NCBI GenBank assembly: GCA_045536965.1 | Contig: JAZSON010000014.1 | Span: 1 to 51,558 of the forward strand | DNA length: 51,558 nucleotides | Reading direction: 5' to 3' | Source of the DNA: UBA5448 sp045536965 | GTDB lineage: Bacteria; Bacillota; Clostridia; Oscillospirales; SIG627 | Shown: in pieces, positions 1 through 6,364 of the stretch | Layout: the number at the start of each line of letters is the position of its first letter | How positions within the stretch are numbered: the first letter of the stretch is position 1 | Position numbers and translations under genes: made by a program | Notes under the pieces: generated by a model | What the model was told of the DNA's origin: nothing | The model's database searches: none | Seen by the model: only the letters and a program-made list of their open reading frames with translations

Positions 1-236
1 CGGCTTCTGCCGATCATAAAAAGATATGTCTTCAAGGTCACCTTGAAGTTGTACCGATGTCTATGTACGACAAGATCCGAGAAGGCATCTATCGCAATAT
101 CTTCGGCTGCGTGGACGTCGTGCACGTAACGGTCAATGAAGAAAACAAGACTGCGAAACAGCTCCTTCATAATCTCATCAAAGGCACTCTCATCACCATC
201 GAGGAAAGGGCGGTAGCTACTTGCGCCGTTATCCAT
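1..236 (-). CDS. ECF-type RNA polymerase sigma factor, N-terminal part (runs off window)
   Basis: I read this from the sequence on the minus strand. An ATG at 236-234 is preceded by a strong AGGAGG ribosome binding site about 7 bases upstream, and the frame stays open to the window edge (78 codons visible). The translation starts MDNGASSYRPFLDGDES and continues through AAEDIAIDAFSDLVVHR to LKTYLFMIGR. The pattern of YxxFLxGD near the start, then H-x-AEDxxxDxF, then K-T-YLxxIGR is the region 2 signature of ECF sigma-70 factors, which bind core RNA polymerase and recognise the -10 element. Region 4 lies outside the window. It sits with another sigma factor, a xis gene and an integrase, so it probably controls functions of the integrative element. 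Family assignment is fairly sure; target genes are unknown. Confidence 0.8.
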   Translation of the reverse strand, partial: MDNGASSYRPFLDGDESAFDEIMKELFRSLVFFIDRYVHDVHAAEDIAIDAFSDLVVHRHRYNFKVTLKTYLFMIGRS

Positions 237-323
237 ATAGGTTCCTCCTATTCACGGGATCACGTCTGACCCCTTCACTTATTATACGACTGAGCAGGCT
301 GCAGTTCCTTATAAATAAACGCA

Positions 324-357
324 AAAGCCCGCAACTTTTTTCAAAGTTACAGGCTTT
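324..357 (-). terminator. Rho-independent terminator after the 711-474 gene pair
   Basis: A 15-base stem (AAAGCC..AACTTT against AAAGTT..GGCTTT) closes on a 4-base loop. Read as minus-strand RNA it contains two G-U pairs, and it is followed by TTTTGCGTTTATTT. It lies downstream of the IreB-like gene and would separate that unit from the ECF sigma gene. Confidence 0.65.
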
Positions 358-473
358 CATCATCCGTGTTCTGTTCTCGGGTGGGCTGACGTTCCTATAA
401 CCTCACCGAAAATTCCTTTGTAAGTACATTATAGCGTAGAATTGTGAAAAATTATAGGTGTTCAAAACCCATT

Positions 474-680
474 TTAACTTTTTCGTCCTTCAGAATGCAG
501 ATATTCCCTTATTGTATCTGGACTGACACCTTTGATCATTTCACGTGCATTCCCACGGCGAGTTATGTAGCTCTCCTCACCAGTAGTGTAATACCCGTAT
601 AATTGATCGTGCGGGTCATACCCTGCTTCTTTCATACTTGCTATTATCGTCTGCAACAGCTCTTTTTCGCTTATTGCCAT
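474..680 (-). CDS. IreB-family (UPF0297) small regulatory-like protein
   Basis: This 68-residue protein carries the core of the IreB family: MKEAGYDPHDQLYGY, then a TGEESYIT stretch, then NAREMIKG. It lines up with the canonical pattern LKEKGYNPxxQxxGYxLSGDPxYIxxxxxARxLIRKxERDE. Chromosomal IreB (YrzL) is usually about 85-90 residues and is a substrate of the IreK/PrkC serine-threonine kinase on threonines near its N-terminus. This copy starts inside the family core and lacks that N-terminal threonine segment. It lies 30 bases after the 711-1172 gene on the same strand and within the mobile element. The start ATG at 680 has a rather distant GAGGAA. Family membership is my reading of the motif; function on the element is unknown. 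Confidence 0.65.
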   Translation of the reverse strand: MAISEKELLQTIIASMKEAGYDPHDQLYGYYTTGEESYITRRGNAREMIKGVSPDTIREYLHSEGRKS

Positions 681-710
681 ATCGCTTGGATTCCTCTTTT
701 CTCTCTTACC

Positions 711-1172
711 CTAAACCTTGATCTCCGACTCTAAACGGTCGATCCATACACGAAGGTCATCTCTTGACATCGCTGTGAATGTGGCCTTTGCATCCCTAAC
801 CTCGCAAGCCATTGCAACTGCCACAGCCGCGTGGAATTCTCCTCCCGGATCCGCCTCAGCGTAGTCCGGACAATTCTTCTTAAACCCTTGAAGCTCACTC
901 TCGGTATAGTTACCTAAATTGATCAAATAACAAAAGCCGAGCATTGCTTCTCCGCGAACAAAGACCTCCACAACCAAATACTTGCGATCCACAATCCGTT
1001 TTGCCTGAATGGTATCGTCAAAGACAAACCAATCGCTTTCCGGTGTAATACTGATATTCTTAAGAACCTCCGCAAGTTCCTCAGACAGGATACTATTCCA
1101 GATCATTCGCCTCAGCTTCGGGGAGGGTTCAGCTTTATATTGCTCAACCAAAGCACCTAACGTATTATCCAT
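711..1172 (-). CDS. Hypothetical protein of the integrative element
   Basis: I do not recognise this 153-residue protein. The start was set at the ATG at 1172 (MDNTLGALVEQYK) because GGTGGG lies 6 bases upstream; the open frame extends further but without a better start. It is acidic and soluble, with no membrane segment or signal peptide. It has alternating strand-like stretches (YLVVEVFVRGEAMLGFCYLI) and a C-terminal helix with several Arg and Asp. It is cotranscribed with the IreB-like gene and diverges from the RpoD-like sigma gene. It is probably an accessory gene of the element. Confidence 0.6.
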   Translation of the reverse strand: MDNTLGALVEQYKAEPSPKLRRMIWNSILSEELAEVLKNISITPESDWFVFDDTIQAKRIVDRKYLVVEVFVRGEAMLGFCYLINLGNYTESELQGFKKNCPDYAEADPGGEFHAAVAVAMACEVRDAKATFTAMSRDDLRVWIDRLESEIKV

Positions 1173-1337
1173 ATCTAACCCACCATACTGCCATTTATTC
1201 GTATAATGTATGCACAGTATACCACACCTTTTCGCAAAAGTCAATGAACTTCTTGTGTTTTATACCCTTTACCACCTATTGCTTTCTACTTTTTCTTGTT
1301 ATTTTCAGTATTTAATACACTTTTTCATCTGTTGGGG

Positions 1338-1366
1338 TTGACTTTTTTTTATTTTTCGGTTATATT
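1338..1366 (+). promoter_or_regulatory. Sigma-A-type promoter of the RpoD-like gene
   Basis: TTGACT (1338-1343) and TATATT (1361-1366) are separated by exactly 17 bases. The AGAAAGGAG ribosome binding site of the gene at 1397 follows. The upstream region is a T-rich tract shared with the divergent 711-1172 gene. Confidence 0.7.
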
Positions 1367-1396
1367 ATAGGTGAAAAACCAGAAAGGAGTCTTAGT

Positions 1397-2536
1397 ATGT
1401 CTAAAAAGGAAAATAGTCATCCAAAGGAAAAGTCTCAACTTCTTAACAGCCTGATCGAGCAGTCCAAGAAAAAGGGATACATAAAGGCATCCACCGTTCA
1501 GCGCCGCTTTGCCAGATACCACCCAAGCGAACAGGAAATGGATGATATCTATGCGGCATTTGAAGCAGCCGGAATTGCGATCACGTTTGCAGAGGATCCC
1601 GAGGAATCTGAGTTTAACGAAAGCATTCTCCCCGAATGCGACTATGATTATGACGAAGATATTGACATCCCCGAGCCAACTTCTCGTTCAGCAATGCTTT
1701 CGGACCCAATGCAACTATATCTGAACGAAATTCACAAGTATCCTACTCTTACTCACAAGGAGACAATTGCGCTCATACATAAAATCAGGAATGGTGACGC
1801 GGATGCCCGTGAGTATCTGATCAACTGTAACCTAAAATTTGCCTTTTCCATCGCTATCAAGTTTGCCCGGTACGGAGTTCCCGTCTTCGATCTTGTACAG
1901 CAAGCAAACCTCGGATTGATTACCGCCGCCGATAAATACAGTGTGCATCACGGTACACGTTTCACCACCTACGCCGTTTTCTGGATCAAATATTACGTTA
2001 TGAAATACATCAACCACAGCACACGTGCGGTATCCTTTACCCCATTTATAATTTCTGAAATAACAAAGGTTAAAGCCGCCAGACAACAATATGTCGCTGA
2101 ACATCAATCCAACCCATCAGATGACGATCTTTCTACGATGACCGGCATTCCCATTGCACGAATCAAATATCTGAATCTGCTGAATTATGAATGTGTTTCC
2201 ATAGAGGACAAGCCGACTGAAGAAATGGACGGAACATATCTGAACTTTCTAAGCACCGAACTTCTTGATGACGATCCTTTCCTTCCCTTTCATCTGTCAG
2301 AGTGTCACCGGCTGCTTGAGCCATTCTTAGCGCGTCTCACCGAGCGTGAACGCCTTGTTATCAGCCTTCGTTTCGGTCTTGCAGATAATTATGCCAACCG
2401 TTTTTACAAGCTGGATGAAGTAGGTAAGATCATGGGCATTTCAAAGGAAAGAGTACGCCAGCTGGAAAACAACGCCCTTGCACGTCTCCGTAAAATGCCG
2501 GGAATTGAAGTACTTCGCGATTTTATTAACCTGTAA
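1397..2536 (+). CDS. RpoD-like sigma-70 factor encoded on an integrative element
   Basis: This 379-residue protein has the full layout of a primary sigma factor. Residues about 15-65 (LLNSLIEQSKKKGYI..) resemble region 1.1. The DPMQLYLNEIHKYPTLTHKE stretch is region 1.2. The stretch NCNLKFAFSIAIKFARYG to ADKYSVHHGTRFTTYAVFWIKYYV is region 2. A divergent region 3 follows. The segment LTERERLVISLRFGL plus LDEVGKIMGISKERVRQLE is the region 4 helix-turn-helix. The region 2.3/2.4 segment, which contacts the -10 element, is clearly altered: WWIRQAI-like residues are replaced by FWIKYYV and the following helix is unlike RpoD. It lies just upstream of xis and int, so a role in switching on the element is likely but inferred. 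The ribosome binding site AGAAAGGAG supports the start. Confidence 0.88.
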   Translation: MSKKENSHPKEKSQLLNSLIEQSKKKGYIKASTVQRRFARYHPSEQEMDDIYAAFEAAGIAITFAEDPEESEFNESILPECDYDYDEDIDIPEPTSRSAMLSDPMQLYLNEIHKYPTLTHKETIALIHKIRNGDADAREYLINCNLKFAFSIAIKFARYGVPVFDLVQQANLGLITAADKYSVHHGTRFTTYAVFWIKYYVMKYINHSTRAVSFTPFIISEITKVKAARQQYVAEHQSNPSDDDLSTMTGIPIARIKYLNLLNYECVSIEDKPTEEMDGTYLNFLSTELLDDDPFLPFHLSECHRLLEPFLARLTERERLVISLRFGLADNYANRFYKLDEVGKIMGISKERVRQLENNALARLRKMPGIEVLRDFINL

Positions 2537-2910
2537 TTGCTTTTACCCTACCGAAAGGCAGGATAAAATATAAGTTAAGAAGGAGTGATTCGAAAGAAAA
2601 ACCTATGCAGTCGCAACTGAATAATCCGGGATGTAACGCCTTTACTGTTTGATTGGACCGGCAAAACTACGCTTTTTGCTGCGCCTGTATAGATCAAACA
2701 TGAGGTGTTTTTTTGCGCTCTTTTTTGAGTGTAGCATCATATGCACCGGCGGAGTGCATACCCGCGCAAGGTCTCGTCATGTAGGAAACGATGAAGGGAG
2801 CATACGGTCTCGCTTTCTCGCTTCACACAAACACAAAAGGTGGCTCTGTTATGTTTCCGCAGCATAACGGTAGCCACCTGAATTATTAACACCGAAAGGA
2901 GGAGCGTTCA
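2537..2910 (+). other. Intergenic leader between sigma gene and xis, with palindrome and hairpin
   Basis: This stretch of 374 bases has no gene I can support. It contains an inverted repeat TATGCAC-N7-GTGCATA (2740-2760), a candidate protein binding site. A bulged hairpin follows at 2838-2879, with outer arms AGGTGGCT/AGCCACCT and inner arms GTTATG/CATAAC, ending about 30 bases before the xis start. There is no clear U-tract after the hairpin. A 72-codon open frame crosses the region but has no ribosome binding site and odd composition. The region may be a regulated leader for xis-int. Confidence 0.45.
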
Positions 2911-3126
2911 ATGGAATCAAAATTTGGAATGACAGTCGAAGAGGCCTCGCGCTATACAAGTATTGGCAGAAACACCCTTCGCGCACTGGTTGATGCAGGC
3001 AAACTTCCCGTTCTGCGCATCGGCAGAAAGAACATCATCCGCACCGAGATCCTTATCAAATTCTTGGATCTGAACGAAGGTGTCGACCTTCTCAATATGG
3101 ATGAAGTCAAGACCGTCAAAAGGTAA
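2911..3126 (+). CDS. xis: Excisionase (Xis) of Tn916-type element
   Basis: This 71-residue winged-helix DNA-binding protein has the excisionase signature: MTVEEASRYTSIGRNTLR, then GKLPVLRIGRKNIIR, then a short helix ending in FLDLN. Excisionases of this type bend DNA next to the attachment site and direct the integrase towards excision. The AAAGGAGGAG ribosome binding site ends 6 bases before the ATG. It lies 104 bases upstream of the integrase gene in the same direction, the usual Tn916-family order. It is full length for the family. Confidence 0.85.
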   Translation: MESKFGMTVEEASRYTSIGRNTLRALVDAGKLPVLRIGRKNIIRTEILIKFLDLNEGVDLLNMDEVKTVKR

Positions 3127-3230
3127 ATTAGCAAGAATCCCAACAGAACTGTTGCTTTGTTCACAAACAAGTGATATACTTATGTGTACATCGCAACAGT
3201 TCCGTTTGCCTGCAGAAAGGAGTTATATCT

Positions 3231-4508
3231 ATGGCAAAAGGATCTGTTAGAAAGAAGGGGAAGCGATGGTATTACCGTTTCTACATCGAAGATGAGAGCG
3301 GTAATCGAGTCCAGAAGGAGTACCCGGGAACCGAGAGCAAAAGCGAAACAGAAGCTCTGCTCCGCAAGGCAATTGACAATTACGAAAACTCTCTATTTGT
3401 CGCGAAAGCAAAAAACATCACCCTGGGCGACATGATGGATATGTGGATTGAAGAAGAAGTGAAACCCAGTGGCAGAAGCAACGGTACCGTTACCTCATAC
3501 AAGGGAATGGTCCGTCGAGTAAAGAAGCACCCCATTGGCAAGCGCAAACTGCGAACGGTCAAATCCGAGCATTTGCAGAAGTTCTTCGATCTTCTCTGCA
3601 AAGGGGACGAAAACACGAAGCCACTCTCCACGAGAAGCGTATACTCCTACGCATCCGTGTTCAGAGGAGCATTCAAATTTGCTGTCTTCCCTAAACAGTT
3701 CATCACGTTTAACCCGATGCAGTACATTACGCTTCGCACACAGCTTGACAACTATGAACTGTTCGAAGAAGACGAGATGGACAGATCCGACACCATCAGC
3801 CACGCTCAGTATCATCAGATCATCGACCACCTTAAGGGTACCAAGTACGAGCCGATTATTCTTCCGATACAAATCGCCTATTACACAGGCGTTCGTCTTG
3901 GCGAAGCATGTGCCCTATCCTGGCAAGACATTGATCTGAAGAAACAATATCTGACCGTCCGCAGAAGTCTATCCTATAACAGTTCAAGACACAAAATGGA
4001 GATCGGCCCAACCAAGCGCAGCAAGGTGAGAACCATCGACTTTGGTAACACGCTTACGGAAATACTGCGAGAAGCCAGACTGCAACAGCAGCAGGCTGAA
4101 AGAGATTGCGGAAGCTATTACCAAAGGAACTACTTCACAAAGGTCAACGATAACGGAAGAATCCACTACGAGATCTATAAGCTTGATGCCTATGAGATCC
4201 CACCTTTGGAGTACACCGGAATTGATCTCGTGTGCAGGCAGGCCGATGGTCGATTTATCCATCCGCAGAATATCATCAAGCAGTGTACAATTATCGGAGA
4301 GACTCTTGAAGGCCTTGAAGGTTTTCATTTTCACCGACTCCGTCACACGTATACGAGTAACCTGCTTTCGCTCGGCGCAACGCCCAAGGAAGTACAAGAA
4401 TTGCTTGGCCATTCCGATGTGAACATGACATTGAACGTGTATGCCCATGCAGCTCGCGACTCCAAACGGAACTGTGTGAAACTTCTTGACAAATTAGAGA
4501 CCGGTTAA
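3231..4508 (+). CDS. int: Tyrosine recombinase/integrase, Tn916 type
   Basis: This 425-residue integrase catalyses site-specific integration and excision of the element. The start was moved to the ATG at 3231 (MAKGSVRKKGKRWYY) because AAAGGAG lies 8 bases upstream. Domains in order: an N-terminal arm-binding domain (about 1-60), a SAM-like core-binding domain (about 65-185), and the catalytic domain. The catalytic set is visible: Arg in TGVRLGEACALSW, His and Arg in HFHRLRHTY, His in LLGHSD, and the nucleophile Tyr in NVYAHA. It is the last gene before the Rhs locus, so the element boundary should lie between about 4510 and 4640. The protein appears intact. Confidence 0.93.
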   Translation: MAKGSVRKKGKRWYYRFYIEDESGNRVQKEYPGTESKSETEALLRKAIDNYENSLFVAKAKNITLGDMMDMWIEEEVKPSGRSNGTVTSYKGMVRRVKKHPIGKRKLRTVKSEHLQKFFDLLCKGDENTKPLSTRSVYSYASVFRGAFKFAVFPKQFITFNPMQYITLRTQLDNYELFEEDEMDRSDTISHAQYHQIIDHLKGTKYEPIILPIQIAYYTGVRLGEACALSWQDIDLKKQYLTVRRSLSYNSSRHKMEIGPTKRSKVRTIDFGNTLTEILREARLQQQQAERDCGSYYQRNYFTKVNDNGRIHYEIYKLDAYEIPPLEYTGIDLVCRQADGRFIHPQNIIKQCTIIGETLEGLEGFHFHRLRHTYTSNLLSLGATPKEVQELLGHSDVNMTLNVYAHAARDSKRNCVKLLDKLETG

Positions 4509-4519
4509 GCCTCAAAACC

Positions 4520-4602
4520 TTCCCTTAAAATCATCAAAATCAACAGCATTTAAGCAAAAAACTTTCCCTTAAAATTTCTCGTAAGGGAAATTTTAAGGGA
4601 AA
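4520..4602. repeat. Three copies of TTCCCTTAAAAT, two forming a 16-bp inverted repeat
   Basis: TTCCCTTAAAAT occurs at 4520-4531 and 4564-4575, and inverted at 4590-4601. The last two form a perfect 16-base stem (4563-4578 with 4587-4602) around an 8-base loop. They begin 11 bases after the integrase stop. They could be arm-type binding sites for the integrase near the attachment site, or a terminator for int; the stem is not followed by a T-run, which favours the first reading. This is inference. Confidence 0.55.
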
Positions 4603-4641
4603 TTCTATGTCCAAACCTAAGAAAAACCGCGAAAAAGCCCG

Positions 4642-5259
4642 TCAATTCAAGGGTTTAGGAAATTCTGGTTTGAAAAAAATTTTTCCTAAATCTTTTAATA
4701 TTTGCAACAAGGAAGCCAAGTTCTCATGATAACCCTCAAAACGCCGCTGACTTAACCAAGGGAAACAGAAAATTTCTTTTTTCCGGGAGAACCCTATCGC
4801 CGCCATAGCCCTAAAAACCTCGTTCCCAACGCCTGCAAGAGGACGTTTGATACGTTCATCGTCTAAATGAAACAATTCTTGAACATCGCTCCACGTACAA
4901 TTTAATTTACTCTGTTTTAATCCTCGCATGATCAGTTTTTCCACCGAACTGCTACCGGAGAACAAAGGATCTGATCGATCCATATAACAAGTTAAGGCTG
5001 ATAATTCACACAAAGAAACCACTTTGCCGTCCACTGTGACGTTGGGTTGCGCAAACAAAATAAAATCCTTCGGTCGCCACTTATACATGGAAAGCAAGTA
5101 ACTGACAGCCCAATTCCCGGAGTCAACATCACCAATCAGCTTGTTTATACCGGGCGAAAAAGTATAACTCGAATGATTTGACAAAATGTCATTGACAGAG
5201 TAAAAAATCGACTCGCAATGAACATATCCTTCATTTCGAACACAAATGCTGCCGATCAA
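4642..5259 (-). CDS. Putative immunity protein paired with displaced Rhs tip
   Basis: This 205-residue protein starts with TTG at 5259, with GGGGTGA about 8 bases upstream inside the end of the preceding tip module. The two reading frames are 6 bases apart, the usual toxin-then-immunity order. The N-terminal part has GINKLIGDVDSGNW, which resembles a degenerate ATP-binding (Walker A-like) loop without the GKS/T residues, then SYLLSMYKWRPKDFILF. No signal peptide or membrane segment is present, so it should be cytoplasmic. I infer that it neutralises the toxin domain encoded just upstream; I know of no experimental proof. It is more AT-rich than housekeeping genes in the window. Confidence 0.55.
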   Translation of the reverse strand: MIGSICVRNEGYVHCESIFYSVNDILSNHSSYTFSPGINKLIGDVDSGNWAVSYLLSMYKWRPKDFILFAQPNVTVDGKVVSLCELSALTCYMDRSDPLFSGSSSVEKLIMRGLKQSKLNCTWSDVQELFHLDDERIKRPLAGVGNEVFRAMAAIGFSRKKEIFCFPWLSQRRFEGYHENLASLLQILKDLGKIFFKPEFPKPLN

Positions 5260-5265
5260 CTTTCA

Positions 5266-5964
5266 TCACCCCACTATCATTACGTCCCAAACATATATTG
5301 GTCCGGGCGCAAAACTTACTACAGGTCCATACATTAGAGCCGAAACACTTGAGATACCTGCATCTGGTACAAATGACGCGTTTGTTTTAAAGGAGATAGT
5401 AACGCCCATATGAGCACCTGAAATTTTAATGGCTTTTTTACTAGGTTTTGTTTTCCATGCATATACATGTCCACCTTCCCATTTACTCCCTATTAGGCAA
5501 CCCGATTTCATGATTTTTTTTGCGCTTTCTAGCGTGGTAACATGATAGTAAGTAGTACCATCATTTCGCTGTGGAAAAGGAAATACTTTTTCCTTTTCTT
5601 GCTCTCTCGTTTCTTCTTTTGTTTTCTCATTCGTTTTAACGGATGGACGCGAAATTACACCACTGGAAGCAATTTCATCAACTGCAACCACCGTCACGAA
5701 CAACCCAACAAAAGCCTTACTTGCTGTGACTAAAAGGCCCCCTATAGCTTTCAACAGTCCAAGACCACCTACAACAACTGCCGTCGGAGATTCTCCACCC
5801 GCATCCACCATATTCACCGGATTATTGCCGCAATAAGCAAACATATTATGCCCGCCTATTCCTTGTCCCGTGGAAACGTATCCATCCGCGTTCAAAAAAC
5901 GTCCCACGAACGGGTCATAATACCGGCTTTGGAGGTAATAAAGCCCCGTTTCGGCTGGGTTCTG
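5266..5964 (-). pseudogene. Displaced (orphan) Rhs C-terminal tip with possible ADP-ribosyltransferase-like domain
   Basis: The open frame begins right after a TAA at 5967-5965 and first encodes the end of an Rhs core: NPAETGLYYLQSRYYDPFVGRF, then LNADGYVSTGQGIGGHNMF and CGNNPVNMVDAGGE. A hydrophobic glycine-rich linker and a Lys/Glu-rich segment follow. The final ~95 residues start YYHVTTLESAKKIMKSGCLI, include GGHVYAWKTKPSKKA and end with IYVWDVMIVG. The start (HVTT..A..I..SG.L..S) resembles the opening of small ADP-ribosyltransferase toxins, but this is only a similarity by eye. There is no good ribosome binding site at the only candidate start (GTG 5907), so this looks like a silent replacement tip rather than an independent gene. 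The immunity-like gene at 5259-4642 follows directly. Confidence 0.6.
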
Positions 5965-6080
5965 TTACGTACCCGGAGGGGATGTCACCCTCCGGGACGT
6001 TGTTTTTCGGTGTGTACTTGCCGAAAAAGAGAATGGTTCTGTTATGTACCAGCAAGCATCGCGTTTGGTCACCCAAACGC
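5958..6080. repeat. Two imperfect units: GGTTCTGTTAYGTAC followed by a hairpin
   Basis: GGTTCTGTTACGTAC (5958-5972) is followed by a 9-bp stem CCCGGAGGG/CCCTCCGGG (972-980 and 988-996 of the 5-kb block). GGTTCTGTTATGTAC (6035-6049) is followed 11 bases later by an 8-bp stem GCGTTTGG/CCAAACGC (6061-6068, 6073-6080). The units lie in the 160 bases between the main Rhs gene cluster and the displaced tip. The rest of the gap shows no gene. Confidence 0.5.
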
Positions 6081-6124
6081 AGACTTGTTGGGACAGTCCC
6101 AAGCCCTTATGTTCGAAAAGTTTT

Positions 6125-6364
6125 CTATAATCTTCCAGACAGTTTTGCTCTCAAAATATAGCTAACAATCATAAGTGCTAAACAAACAAAACCTATAATT
6201 AATGCTTGATTATAACTTAGCGGAATGTGTAATTTTTTGAGTAACTTTTCGGCATCTGCAGGCCCCATTATTTGTTCATATACACCGAATATTGCAAACA
6301 AAACTGTAGCGGCAAAAGAAATGATATTTACGATTAGCAGAATTGTATTGATAAAAGCTGTCAT
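6125..6364 (-). CDS. Small two-helix membrane protein overlapping rhs, putative immunity protein
   Basis: This 79-residue protein starts at an ATG that overlaps the rhs stop codon (ATGA, 6364-6361), so it should be translationally coupled. It has two hydrophobic helices: about residues 4-29 (FINTILLIVNIISFAATVLF) and about 53-72 (QALIIGFVCLALMIVSYIL). The loop between them is short and carries charged residues. No family is recognised. Position directly after a variable Rhs tip is where immunity genes sit, and a membrane location would fit a toxin that acts on the membrane or from the periplasm-facing side. This is inference from position and topology. Confidence 0.6.
   Translation of the reverse strand: MTAFINTILLIVNIISFAATVLFAIFGVYEQIMGPADAEKLLKKLHIPLSYNQALIIGFVCLALMIVSYILRAKLSGRL

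Noticed and set aside
57..269. Plus-strand frame of 70 codons at the window start
   Set aside because: The minus strand here encodes a clear ECF sigma factor with a strong ribosome binding site; the plus frame is its shadow.
2649..2867. Plus-strand frame of 72 codons in the xis leader
   Set aside because: No ribosome binding site, unusual composition (Cys, Arg, Phe-rich) and overlap with structured leader elements. It could be real only if conserved at protein level.
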